NCBI RefSeq assembly: GCF_001661345.1
Contig: NW_017962913.1
Span: 1,059,428 to 1,123,427 of the forward strand
DNA length: 64,000 nucleotides
DNA from: Ascoidea rubescens DSM 1968
Lineage: Eukaryota; Ascomycota; Saccharomycetes; Ascoideales; Ascoideaceae
Direction of reading: 5' to 3'
The notes under the pieces: generated by a model
What the model was told of the DNA's origin: nothing
What the model saw: only the letters and a program-made list of their open reading frames with translations
Databases searched by the model: none
Position numbers and translations under genes: made by a program
Shown: piece after piece, positions 9,803 to 18,824 of the stretch
Layout of the letters: the number at the start of each line of letters is the position of its first letter
How positions within the stretch are numbered: position 1 is the stretch's first letter

Positions 9803-9865
9803 TGTGGTTCACTACCACTTCTATGGTTCACTACCACTTCTGTGGTTCACTACCACTTCTGTGGA
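9803..9865. repeat. 19-bp tandem repeat with inner dyad, SWS2/PGM3 promoter
   Basis: Three adjacent copies of TGTGGTTCACTACCACTTC (9803-9821, 9822-9840 with TA for TG, 9841-9859), then a partial fourth. Each copy contains the dyad GTGGT-TCACT-ACCAC. A diverged relative (CACTATGGATTGAAACCACC) lies just to the left. The repeat lies between the SWS2 and PGM3 starts and is a candidate regulatory array. Confidence 0.85.
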
Positions 9866-9957
9866 TGGCTCTGGGGAAAGGTGACAAAGAGCTGAAAGTC
9901 GAAGTTGCTTCTCGAGCAGTTGCTTCTTGAGCAGTTTCTCTCAAGCAGAAAGCGACG

Positions 9958-11826
9958 ATGTGTGAAGCTGAAGTGAGTAGACTAGTTGAGCTGTGGCTAG
10001 AAATCGATCCCAATGCTGAGACGAGAAGCGAGATCAGTAACCTCTATGCTGCCAAAGAGTACAACGAGTTGCGTCGCCGGCTCGCCCACAGAATCACCTT
10101 TGGTACTGCTGGGTTGAGGTCCTCGATGGAGGCAGGCTTCAATCGAATGAACGATGTGACTGTGTTGCAGGCCTCCCAGGGGTTGGCCGAGTATATCAAG
10201 ACGTCGACACTAAAGCTCAATGCTGCTGCATCCTCTGCAAAACCCACTGTGGTAATTGGCCATGACCATAGACACCACTCAAAGAGATTTGGTGACATTG
10301 CTGTATCCATTTTCTTGCTAGCAGGTTTCAAGGTTTACTATTTGGAAGATGGGGCCCATGATCTAGTTACAACTCCAATGGTTCCCTTTGCAATTGACTA
10401 TTTGACTGCAAATGGTGGTATCATGATAACTGCTAGTCACAATCCTGCCAAAGATAACGGCTACAAAGTATATTGGTCCAACGCCTGTCAAATCATTCCT
10501 CCCCATGATAAGAACATATCCCTTGAAATCTCTCAGAACTTAACTCCTGTCAAAAATGCATGGAAAATAGCTGAAAATATTTCTTACCATTACAAAAAAG
10601 GAAATTTAATTTATAATAAAGATCTTATTCTAGAACAATACTATAAAAAACTATCTGGAAACTTAATATTCAATAAAAACATTAATGGTTTGGACAATCT
10701 TCCATTTATCTACACTCCAATGCATGGAGTGGGAAAAGAATTTGCTCTTGGTGTTTTTAATAATGTTTTAAATATATCTTCGAATGTGCATTTTGTCGAT
10801 GAGCAGTCTTTACCTGATCCTAGTTTTCCAACTGTTTCGTTTCCTAATCCCGAAGAAAAAGGTGCTTTAGATCTTGCAATTGAAATTGCAAATAAAAAAA
10901 GTATCGATATAATTGTTGCTAATGATCCTGACGCCGATAGATTTTCTGCAGCCGTCAGAATTGGTGATACTCATAAATTTCATCAATTGACTGGCAATGA
11001 ATTGGGATGTTTATTTGCCAATTTTATCATTGAAAACTTGATTGAGAAAAGTACAAACTTGAAAAATGTATATTTATTAAATTCCACTGTGTCATCAGAA
11101 ATAATTGGATCTATGTCTCAAAAGCTAGGCTTTAATTTTACTGACACTTTAACTGGCTTTAAGTGGATTGGAAATAAAGCAATAGAGTTAGAAGAAAAAG
11201 GTTATCTTGTTCCATTTGGGTATGAAGAAGCAATTGGCTTTATGTTTAACAATGTTCATGACAAGGATGGAATTGCTGCACTCACTGTTTTCTTGCAATT
11301 AATAAATAGCTTGGTTCAGAAAGGAACAAACGTTCTTGATAAATTGTCAGAAATTTATAATAATTTTGGGTTTTTCAAAGAATTTAATGGATACTATAAG
11401 CTAAAAGACATATCTTTGATAGCAGAAATCTTTGGAAACATTAGAAAATTTTATAACTACGAAAACTTTAATGTTGGTAATGAAATAATAGGCAATAACA
11501 AAGATTTCAAAATAGTTTATTGGAGAGACTTAACCATTGGGTTTGAAACAAATGCCAGAAATAATTGTCCTTTGTTGCCTGTTGATCCATCATCTCAAAT
11601 GATAACCTGTATCTTAAAGCCTGTTAATCCCCAAGCTGAAGACGAACACATTAGATTGACTTGCAGAGGCTCAGGAACAGAGCCTAAGTTGAAAATATAC
11701 ATTGAAGGGAAATCAGATAGTGAAGGTAGAGCCAAAGATTTGTCCATTACAATTTGGAAATTACTAAAACAAGAGTGGTTTAAACCAAGTTTCTACAACA
11801 TTACTGAACATTGCGCTGATTACTAA
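9958..11826 (+). CDS. PGM3: Phosphoribomutase / phosphoglucomutase, Pgm3 type
   Basis: A 622-residue cytosolic alpha-D-phosphohexomutase-family enzyme, the same length as S. cerevisiae Pgm3 (PRM15), which interconverts ribose-1- and ribose-5-phosphate with minor glucose-phosphate activity. All four active-site loops are present: the phosphoserine loop ITASHNPAKDNGYKVY (Ser160), the metal loop NDPDADRF (about residues 322-329), the sugar loop GYEEAIGFM and the phosphate loop CRGSGTEPKLKIYIEG. TFGTAGLRSSMEAGFNRMN near residue 50 is also diagnostic. The first 370 bases are much less AT-rich than the rest, with a matching change in synonymous codons. Divergent from SWS2, convergent with the MBOAT gene. 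Confidence 0.93.
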   Translation: MCEAEVSRLVELWLEIDPNAETRSEISNLYAAKEYNELRRRLAHRITFGTAGLRSSMEAGFNRMNDVTVLQASQGLAEYIKTSTLKLNAAASSAKPTVVIGHDHRHHSKRFGDIAVSIFLLAGFKVYYLEDGAHDLVTTPMVPFAIDYLTANGGIMITASHNPAKDNGYKVYWSNACQIIPPHDKNISLEISQNLTPVKNAWKIAENISYHYKKGNLIYNKDLILEQYYKKLSGNLIFNKNINGLDNLPFIYTPMHGVGKEFALGVFNNVLNISSNVHFVDEQSLPDPSFPTVSFPNPEEKGALDLAIEIANKKSIDIIVANDPDADRFSAAVRIGDTHKFHQLTGNELGCLFANFIIENLIEKSTNLKNVYLLNSTVSSEIIGSMSQKLGFNFTDTLTGFKWIGNKAIELEEKGYLVPFGYEEAIGFMFNNVHDKDGIAALTVFLQLINSLVQKGTNVLDKLSEIYNNFGFFKEFNGYYKLKDISLIAEIFGNIRKFYNYENFNVGNEIIGNNKDFKIVYWRDLTIGFETNARNNCPLLPVDPSSQMITCILKPVNPQAEDEHIRLTCRGSGTEPKLKIYIEGKSDSEGRAKDLSITIWKLLKQEWFKPSFYNITEHCADY

Positions 11827-12217
11827 CCAAATAGTTTTTTTTATTACTAAATTCAAAAAAAACTATTTTAAAATTATATAGATTTAAATACAAATGGAGT
11901 TGGACAAAAAAAAACAAAAAAAAAACAAATAAACGGAAATACAATAAATAATTATTTCATGCAGTTTGAATAAAATACCAAAAGTGTTTTATAGCAACTA
12001 AGTAAAAGTCAATTAACGAGGAATAATTTGATAAAAAATGATACTAAATATTGAAGAAAAGAAAAATCTAATAGTTACTAAATTTTTCTTTTTTCTTTTG
12101 TTTTTGTTTTTGTTTTTGTTTTTGTTTTTGTTTTTGTTTTTGTTTTTGTTTTCGTTTTTGTTTTCGTTTTTGTTTTTGTTTTTTAAATGATTAAAATTGG
12201 AACGTAAAAAAAAACAA
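11827..12217. other. Convergent 3' flank PGM3/ARE with hexamer tract
   Basis: 3' regions of two convergent genes, dominated by A-runs and a T-rich tract. It holds no gene. The repetitive part is listed separately. Confidence 0.6.
12094..12182. repeat. (TTTTTG)n tandem tract
   Basis: About 14 hexamers TTTTTG, with two TTTTCG variants, immediately 3' of the ARE-type gene (within its 3' UTR region on the minus strand). It is a simple-sequence tract, likely polymorphic in length. Confidence 0.85.
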
Positions 12218-15097
12218 TTACAATTGAAAATTAATGACTTCTTCACCATAGTATTTAATATTCCAAATGACATAGTATAACATAACAATTAGCGGTTGAC
12301 CCAAAATAAATCCTATCCAAAAAACAAAATTCCCAATAAAATTTCTTTCTAAATTTTCTAAAGGTGCAGTTAAGATGGATAATGGTAGCTGCAAAATGAC
12401 GGAAATGAAACCAATTCCCAAAAATGTATGTGTTGGCACACCAATAAGTATTTCCTGTAAGATACCCCCAATTATATAAATCAGTAGATTAATTTTTAAT
12501 TTTGACCAATTTCTTTTATTAATTGTAGATATTGAGATAGGTCTAGAAATATGACGATAAAAAAAGTTTGAAAATAGTTTATTCCAAGTTTTCCAATATG
12601 ATTGAGTGGATTTTGAATTCCACCATTGACTATAAAATTCTCTATCCCCAAATTTAGTTATTTCTGCCACCAAATTTAAAAAAGTATGGAAAACCATAAA
12701 ATAAACTAAAATCCAGCAAACAATAGAAACATCTGTTAAATGGATGATTTTTTCAATTATATCTAAATGATTTATTGAAAAACTTGAATTTGATGATGGA
12801 GAAGGGATTGATGAATAAGAGAAAATTTTGAGAATAGAGTCCTTCATAAGTGGAAAGTAATATCTGTTAGACAATAAATAAATTGATGCAGATATTATGA
12901 TTATTTCATAGATCTTATTTAAACAATAATGAATGTCAAATAAAGGATTCATTGGGTAAACAGGCTGATAAACTAATGTTGGTACAAACATATAAAAAAA
13001 AGTGCTTTTAATAGATAGATTTTTTGGGTAAAAATTTGTCTTATAAAAGTTTGGCTGTAAGTGATAATCAATAAAATCCAAACCATCTTTTAAAAAGTTA
13101 GAAGGAATAGATGAATTGATGTCATGACTGTTCTTGAGATTATTATTGTTTAATTGGTTATCTTTTTTATGATTATTTGCTTTGTTATAAACCTCAGATA
13201 GCTTTGAAGGGTCAATAATAATTGGTTCTTGTCTTCTTTCCTTTTCTAATTCAATCAAGTAAGAGTTGTACTTTTGAGGGTTAATAGAACGGAAGTATAA
13301 GTGTCTTAAATCATTATTGGTTAAAGAATAGCTAATCAATTTGAAAAAGAGAACAATTGAAGTTATTTCTATTATGACACCAACGAGTGGGTTCCAAACA
13401 TATTCGCTGGTAATATAGTTTGCAAAAATAAAATGATTGAAAGAGTTTAAAAAATGTAATAAATTTGTAAAGGAAGATAGATAATTTATGGATAATAAGG
13501 AATTTGTATTTGGAAAGTTTGACTGAAGGTTATTATCCATAGAATGTCTAGTTAGAGAATTGAATTTTCTTTTAGTCAAGTAAAAAGCTAGCTTTTCAAT
13601 TAGTAGACTGAAAAAAAAGGATAGAGGAGTTAAAAAAAAAATGATAAACAGAAAGCACCTAATGTCAGTATTATATTTTAAATGATGAGAGATTAATTTA
13701 ATTGGGGATAATAAATGGAAATAATTAATTGATAAAACATAGTAGAAAACGGATTTAATATTTGTAATGAAAAACAACATCATACAAAGGTTTCTCAAGC
13801 CAAATAAAGACAAGACTTTAACAGAATTTGAATTTAAATTTTGGCTTTGATTTTGATTTTGATTTTGATTTTGATTTGAATTTTGGTTTTGATTTTGATT
13901 TGTAGATGAATCTGAAGAGTATTTGATTAAACTTAATATGGAATGTTTAGAGATTACATGAATTGGATAACAATGGGAATAGAGATGCTGTATTTCCTCA
14001 TATGAAGTTATTGGTGAGTTTATAATACGATTTTTAAGGTTAGAATTGTTTATGCTTTTTGAATTAATATTGAGGTCATTTGCATCTGAGTTTATTCGAG
14101 TATTCTTTGATATTGAGTCAATTGTTTTGATATTGATGTTAATTTTGTTGCTATTGTTATTGATATTGTTGTTATTGTTATGATCAAGGATACCATTATC
14201 ATTATCATTATCAGTATCAGCATTTTCATTAATGATATTATGGGTGATGTTGTTATTATTTATAGAGTTATTGATGGCGGTGTCGTTATTTAGATCTGAG
14301 TTTATGATGTTGTTTTTTAGAGGATTTTTAAGGTTTCTTAATTTAGAATGGTTATTTAAAGAATCTAGATTGGAGGAAGTATTGATGGCTAAACTTTTGG
14401 ATCTTGAATGGAAGCTGATTGATTTCGATCTCGAGTGTGATTTTGATCTTGGGAGCAAAGAGTTGTAGGAGTTGGGAGTGTATGCCGAATTTATAGAGGA
14501 GTTTGGTGATTCAATAGTGCTGTTAATGAGATTAAGACTATTGTTGTTGTTGTTGTTATTGATATTGTTATTGATATTATTTGGGTTTATGGTATTTTTT
14601 TTATTTGTCGAAGTGGATATGAAACTTGTGTTTGAATCAAAACTTGAATCCAAGTTAGTATTGATGTGTAATTTAGAGGGGGAATTGGAGGATTGAGATT
14701 TATTATTTAAATTATTGAAATTGACATTTTTCAAGTTATTGATATTATTATTAATATTGATATTATCATTGGTATTGTCATTAGTATTATTGTTGTTAGT
14801 GTTGTTGTTAGTATTGATATTATTGTTGTGATTAGTTTCATTATTCATATTGTTAATATCATTTTTTGGATTTAAATCAATATTATCAAATTGAAAAATT
14901 GGAGAAGGAGGAATCGAATTCAAATTTGGCAATCTGATTTGGGGAACCAAGATGTTATTCAAATTTTTTTTCTTGTTTGACAGCGAGGGTTTTCTGGCCA
15001 ACATAATCAATTCCTCGTCTAGATCGTTGAAGTTTGTTGTTGTTCTTCGTCTGTGAGTATTGATATGGCGACTATCATTAGGAACTCGCAAGGACAT
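12218..15097 (-). CDS. ARE-type MBOAT sterol acyltransferase homolog, motif-altered
   Basis: A 959-residue multispanning MBOAT protein, related to S. cerevisiae Are1/Are2 (acyl-CoA:sterol acyltransferases of the ER that make steryl esters for lipid droplets). The first 380 residues are a low-complexity Asn/Ser-rich extension. The membrane part (about 420-959) has at least seven hydrophobic spans. FYSQWWNS (about residues 821-828) corresponds to the family FYxDWWN motif, with Gln824 for Asp. FYRHISRPI matches LLRHVYHS of Are2. The region LQEILIG...ILQLPL aligns without gaps to the Are2 segment holding VVHEL, but the catalytic His is Gln881 (CAG, 12457-12455). The C-terminus (NFVFWIGFILGQP) fits Are2. 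Either this is a diverged paralog with changed activity, or catalysis uses another residue such as the His in VPTHTF. No symbol is given for that reason. Confidence 0.8.
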   Translation of the reverse strand: MSLRVPNDSRHINTHRRRTTTNFNDLDEELIMLARKPSLSNKKKNLNNILVPQIRLPNLNSIPPSPIFQFDNIDLNPKNDINNMNNETNHNNNINTNNNTNNNNTNDNTNDNININNNINNLKNVNFNNLNNKSQSSNSPSKLHINTNLDSSFDSNTSFISTSTNKKNTINPNNINNNINNNNNNNSLNLINSTIESPNSSINSAYTPNSYNSLLPRSKSHSRSKSISFHSRSKSLAINTSSNLDSLNNHSKLRNLKNPLKNNIINSDLNNDTAINNSINNNNITHNIINENADTDNDNDNGILDHNNNNNINNNSNKININIKTIDSISKNTRINSDANDLNINSKSINNSNLKNRIINSPITSYEEIQHLYSHCYPIHVISKHSILSLIKYSSDSSTNQNQNQNSNQNQNQNQNQSQNLNSNSVKVLSLFGLRNLCMMLFFITNIKSVFYYVLSINYFHLLSPIKLISHHLKYNTDIRCFLFIIFFLTPLSFFFSLLIEKLAFYLTKRKFNSLTRHSMDNNLQSNFPNTNSLLSINYLSSFTNLLHFLNSFNHFIFANYITSEYVWNPLVGVIIEITSIVLFFKLISYSLTNNDLRHLYFRSINPQKYNSYLIELEKERRQEPIIIDPSKLSEVYNKANNHKKDNQLNNNNLKNSHDINSSIPSNFLKDGLDFIDYHLQPNFYKTNFYPKNLSIKSTFFYMFVPTLVYQPVYPMNPLFDIHYCLNKIYEIIIISASIYLLSNRYYFPLMKDSILKIFSYSSIPSPSSNSSFSINHLDIIEKIIHLTDVSIVCWILVYFMVFHTFLNLVAEITKFGDREFYSQWWNSKSTQSYWKTWNKLFSNFFYRHISRPISISTINKRNWSKLKINLLIYIIGGILQEILIGVPTHTFLGIGFISVILQLPLSILTAPLENLERNFIGNFVFWIGFILGQPLIVMLYYVIWNIKYYGEEVINFQL

Positions 15098-15813
15098 TTT
15101 CGGTTATGGTTGAGTGGTTCAGTATGGGTATAGTAGATGGGCGCTTAATGTGGAACGATCTAAAGACGATATAAAAGAGTGGGATGTGTAGAGTGAGAAG
15201 AATAGAAAACCAGTAAAGGATCTATGGAGAAGTGCAGTGGAGATTAAAGAGAGGTTGTTCTTGAGCTTTATAGTGTTTTGATGGAGAGATATGGTATGGC
15301 AGTTTGGGGAATGATTTGAATTCCTCTGTGCTTTAAAACACTGATAACACTGGAAAAGATATATTTAGAAATACTGTGTTTTCTCAGAGACAAAAGGGAA
15401 ATTGAGGCAGAAAAGTCCCAGAATCGAGCAGTGAACGAAAGAATGTTGCGAGAACAATCCCAGAGCTTTTTGCCAGCAAAAAAAAACTTGAAGAGATATC
15501 TCCAGAAGATAGACTTGGGCAGACTTGAGCAGATGAGATCTACAAAAAGGTTCTGGCAGCAGTTGGGCTGGAGAAGAATGGCAGAGCAAGAATTGCGTAG
15601 AGAGGAGCCTGAAGAGAGCACAGAAAGCGTCCAGCAGAGGCAGCAGAGGCAGCAGATATGGGGGAGAAACGAGAAGCAGCTGGAAAAGAAGCAGAAGCAA
15701 CAGGCTATTTATACTCGCTAGTTAGAACAGGTAATAAACAATAATTGAGTCTCAGATCCAGAGCTGAGTTGGGTATCCCTTCAAAAACACAACTGGCACT
15801 CCTTTGGCACTAT

Positions 15814-15821
15814 ACACGTGT
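15814..15821 (+). promoter_or_regulatory. ACACGTGT E-box palindrome, copy 1
   Basis: CACGTG core (15815-15820) with symmetrical flanks, bound in yeasts by bHLH factors such as Cbf1, Pho4 or Tye7. About 225 bp upstream of the PWP1 ATG. Confidence 0.45.
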
Positions 15822-15899
15822 GGTGTTGCAGTTGTTTAGCCCTGTAGAAACAGGACTTGTCCAACATCAGTTGGAAACGCCCTCGAAATATCATTTATA

Positions 15900-15907
15900 A
15901 CACGTGT
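15900..15907 (+). promoter_or_regulatory. ACACGTGT E-box palindrome, copy 2
   Basis: Identical octamer 86 bp to the right of the first and about 140 bp upstream of the PWP1 ATG. Two identical palindromes in one promoter make chance less likely. Confidence 0.45.
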
Positions 15908-16042
15908 CATTAAGCTTTGGGTCGGAACTCACTTTTTTTTTTGAATTTTTTTTTTTTGGATCTGGAGCAGAGAAAAAAGTGTTTCTGTTGGGCGTTTTGG
16001 TTGTGGATATTGGCAATTGCTTTGGACCAGCAGCTTTTAAAC

Positions 16043-17761
16043 ATGTTTTCTGCCTCTTGTTGGGTTCCCAGGGGATACGCCTCTGAGTTTCCCAGACAGT
16101 ACGACTTGGACGATGCTGAAATGGAGAGAATTTCCAGACTCGCCCAGCTACAGTTAGATGATGCAAATGACGATTTGCAAGAGGCTCAGCGAGAACAAAT
16201 CAACTACAATGGAGACTCCAAAGAAGTGACTTTGACCAAAGATCTGCTCCTAGAGAAGGATAGAGCAGACATTGAAATTGACGAAGATCTCAAGGAATAT
16301 CATTTTGAAGACTTTGATGATGAAGAAGACAAAAACGATCTTATATTCAACAATCTTTCCAAAAATATCGACGACATCAATATGAACGATGATAGCGAAA
16401 ACGACGGTGACAACATCCAAGAAGATAATACAAAAGAAAACGACGACGATGATTCTCCGGTGTTAACTTCTGAGCAGCTCAAGGAGGAAGAGGAAGAAGA
16501 AAGAAAAGAGTTGCAAATATATCCAAACGATAACCTAGTTGTGGCCGGAAGAACTGAAGACGAATTATCCTACTTAGAGGTCTATGTTTACGACGATGGT
16601 GCAGGAAACCCAAACCCTAACGACAATGACGACAATGACGATAACAATAGTGACGACCACCTTGAAAAGGGAATGATTCGCGAAAGCTCCTTATATGTCC
16701 ACCATGATTTTATGATACCAGCCTTTCCTTTATGCATCGAATGGTTAGATTTCTCCAAAAATGATTCCAACAATTTTGTAGCCATTGGCACTTTTGATCC
16801 TCAAATCGAAATATGGAATTTGGATTCAGTCAACTCTCAGTTCCCTGATTTAATATTGGGCCAACCAATCACCACTAACAACAATAATAACAAAAGTTCA
16901 AGAAGGAGCAAAAAAAATAAAAGAAATAAAAAGAAAATAAAATACCCCTTAGAATACCACACTGGTGCTATCCTATCGTTATCTCACAACAAATTTGATA
17001 AATCAATACTAGCCTCAACCTCGGCCGATCATATGGTAAAAGTATGGGATTTAAATGCTGAAAAAGCAACCCGTTCTGTAATATTACACAACAATAAAAC
17101 CGTATCATCTTCTCAATGGAGTTCAGATTCATCTATAAACTCATCTACTATATTATTAACTGGAGGTTATGATAGCTCAATTTGTGTTTCCGACTTGAGA
17201 GTATCCGATGAATCAACCATGTCGAAAAGATGGTCTGTCAATAATTCAGAAGAAGTCGAAAACGTTAAATGGTCTAACGACAATCTACTATATGCTGGTA
17301 CTGATAACGGCTCCTTGTACTGTTTTGATCCAAGAGTAGAGGGAAAACCTTTATGGACTTTACAGGCCCACGATTCAGGAATATCTTCTCTTCAAGTTAA
17401 CCCCTTTATTAACAATATGATAATAACTTCTGCAATTAACGAAAAAGCTGTGAAATTATGGAAAGTAGAAAATAATATACCATCATTGGTTTCTTCTAAA
17501 AATATGGATATCGGGAATATTCTTTCCACTTCTTTTACTCCTGATTTAGAAGTTGCAGGAAACCTAGCCGTTGGTGGTGTAACTGGTTCACTAAAAGTTT
17601 GGGATATCTTTTCAACAAAATCAGCAAGGAAAGCATTTGAAGAATCTTTAATCCAATTACAAAAAAAAGCTTTCTTGGTTGCCAAACAAAATAACAAATC
17701 ATCTAGAATTGCAAAAAAATACTGGGATACTTATCCTGAGGTTATATTGCAAGGTGAATAA
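16043..17761 (+). CDS. PWP1: Pwp1 WD40 ribosome-biogenesis protein
   Basis: A 572-residue nucleolar WD40 protein that acts in early 60S assembly (5.8S/ITS2 region). The start MFSASCWVPRGYASEFPRQY matches the Pwp1 N-terminus (NWVPRGFSSEFPEKY), so ATG 16043 is chosen; the frame is open back to a TTG at 15917, which would add 42 unlike residues. An acidic region follows (about 60-190). Then come RTEDELSYLEVYVYDDGAGNP, LYVHHDFMIPAFPLCIEWLD and IGTFDPQIEIWNLD, all Pwp1 signatures. WD repeats cover about 240-520 (STSADHMVKVWDLN, TGGYDSSICVSDLRVSDES). The C-terminus KSSRIAKKYWDTYP fits. A basic insert (about 300-340) precedes the second repeat. Convergent with FAP7 and divergent from the MBOAT gene. 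Confidence 0.94.
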   Translation: MFSASCWVPRGYASEFPRQYDLDDAEMERISRLAQLQLDDANDDLQEAQREQINYNGDSKEVTLTKDLLLEKDRADIEIDEDLKEYHFEDFDDEEDKNDLIFNNLSKNIDDINMNDDSENDGDNIQEDNTKENDDDDSPVLTSEQLKEEEEEERKELQIYPNDNLVVAGRTEDELSYLEVYVYDDGAGNPNPNDNDDNDDNNSDDHLEKGMIRESSLYVHHDFMIPAFPLCIEWLDFSKNDSNNFVAIGTFDPQIEIWNLDSVNSQFPDLILGQPITTNNNNNKSSRRSKKNKRNKKKIKYPLEYHTGAILSLSHNKFDKSILASTSADHMVKVWDLNAEKATRSVILHNNKTVSSSQWSSDSSINSSTILLTGGYDSSICVSDLRVSDESTMSKRWSVNNSEEVENVKWSNDNLLYAGTDNGSLYCFDPRVEGKPLWTLQAHDSGISSLQVNPFINNMIITSAINEKAVKLWKVENNIPSLVSSKNMDIGNILSTSFTPDLEVAGNLAVGGVTGSLKVWDIFSTKSARKAFEESLIQLQKKAFLVAKQNNKSSRIAKKYWDTYPEVILQGE

Positions 17762-17920
17762 AACTAACAATTGTGTTATATATAATCTTATGTATAATTT
17801 TATTTCATTTTTTATACAAAAAAAAAGCTTGTTTTCATTGTATATTTAACTTTTACTATTGTTTGTCATTAACCAATTGATAACTAATTAAAACACCAAA
17901 ATCGCTCATCGATAAACTTA

Positions 17921-18478
17921 TCATGAAGTTATTCCACGCAAATAATCGTTTTCACTATTCGTAGGAAAATTGTAGAACCATTTTGAAATTTTATCACAGT
18001 TTTGTTCAAGATCTTCCATAGTGTTGCTCTCCAACTCAACTATAATAGAACTATCATAATTATCTCTGGCCTCTTCAACAATAATTTCCATAATTTCAAC
18101 ATCCAAGTTTTCTTGAATCTTGCTATTTTTATAACCTCTCTCTGTCAACCTGTCATAGATGACATCAGTTTTACATCTCAAGACCACTACCAAATCAATT
18201 AAGGATTCAGGAAATATTTCACAAGCATGCCAATCTACTAATATGCCACCTTCTTCCAAATCATCTTCTATTTCATCCAACAATTTATCCTCGTCAACTA
18301 TATCACAGTCTCTTAGTTTATCGTGAGCTGCAATGCATTTTCTTTCTTTTGCAATATCACTGATTGAAAAGTGTTTCACCTCAGCCAACATCCCGACAAG
18401 CATTTCGCAATGGCTGGTTTTTCCACAGCCAGGCGTGCCGGTTATTATAATATTGGGAAAGTGTCTTTCGGAAGACAT
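17921..18478 (-). CDS. FAP7: Fap7 adenylate kinase-like NTPase (40S maturation)
   Basis: A 185-residue P-loop NTPase of the AK6/hCINAP family, needed for 18S rRNA 3'-end cleavage at site D together with Rps14, in late 40S maturation. Visible: Walker A GTPGCGKTSHC (residues 14-24), ISDIAKE, DWHACEIFPESLIDLVVVLR (Walker B/NMP region), TDVIYDRLTERGY (lid) and NLDVEIMEIIVEEARDNYD, all typical of Fap7. The length fits the family (197 in S. cerevisiae). The start ATG is clear. It is divergent from CDC36, the same arrangement as in S. cerevisiae (YDL166C/YDL165W), and convergent with PWP1. Confidence 0.94.
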   Translation of the reverse strand: MSSERHFPNIIITGTPGCGKTSHCEMLVGMLAEVKHFSISDIAKERKCIAAHDKLRDCDIVDEDKLLDEIEDDLEEGGILVDWHACEIFPESLIDLVVVLRCKTDVIYDRLTERGYKNSKIQENLDVEIMEIIVEEARDNYDSSIIVELESNTMEDLEQNCDKISKWFYNFPTNSENDYLRGITS

Positions 18479-18824
18479 GATTGTGTTTAGGAATTGCTAG
18501 AAAACTGGTGTAATTTCTTTCTATTCTACTGAAATTGAACCAAAAGTGTCAAACAACAAAAATTGAACCAAAAAGAAAAAAAAAGGCAAGCCGAAAACCA
18601 CTGGGACGGGTCTTCGCAGCGTTACCCGAACTCGATTTGTAGCTGTAGCTTTAATGTTGAAGTTATAGAATTGTCAGAGGTCTGAGGGTGAGAGACATAA
18701 ACAATATTTAAGTTAATTTAAGTTACAAATATAATATTGATGAACATAATATAATTTTCCGGCGACTTACGTTGTTTTTTCTTTAATAATAATCTAACAA
18801 ATTCCACATATACATAGAACAAAT
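18479..18824. promoter_or_regulatory. Divergent promoter region FAP7/CDC36
   Basis: A compact shared promoter. It contains AACCACTGGGA (18596-18606), which also occurs upstream of UME6 (62079-62089), and a Reb1 core TTACCCG (18622-18628). Both lie in a less AT-rich segment about 120-150 bp from the FAP7 ATG. Confidence 0.5.
18622..18628 (-). promoter_or_regulatory. Reb1-type site TTACCCG, FAP7/CDC36 promoter
   Basis: Reverse complement of CGGGTAA, the Reb1 core. It lies centrally in the divergent promoter, as nucleosome-excluding Reb1 sites often do in budding yeasts. Function is inferred. Confidence 0.5.

Larger units (their letters stand above)
15098..16042. promoter_or_regulatory. Divergent promoter region, ARE-type gene and PWP1
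   Basis: A 945-bp shared upstream region. It contains two ACACGTGT octamers (15814-15821 and 15900-15907, listed separately). The middle part (15430-15720) has an open frame rich in Gln/Arg codons that resembles nothing known and is probably chance. T-runs lie at about 15929-15958 near PWP1. Confidence 0.5.

Noticed and set aside
9550-9837. 95-codon frame over the SWS2 intron and exon 1
   Set aside because: It begins at GTG in the tandem repeat and reads exon 1 out of frame; the spliced SWS2 explains the region.
15431-15721. Gln/Arg-rich 96-codon frame in the ARE/PWP1 promoter
   Set aside because: No family resemblance; it arises from a purine-rich stretch of a GC-richer promoter.
17903-17912. 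PAC-like CTCATCG between PWP1 and FAP7
   Set aside because: It lies in the shared 3' region of convergent genes, not in a promoter.
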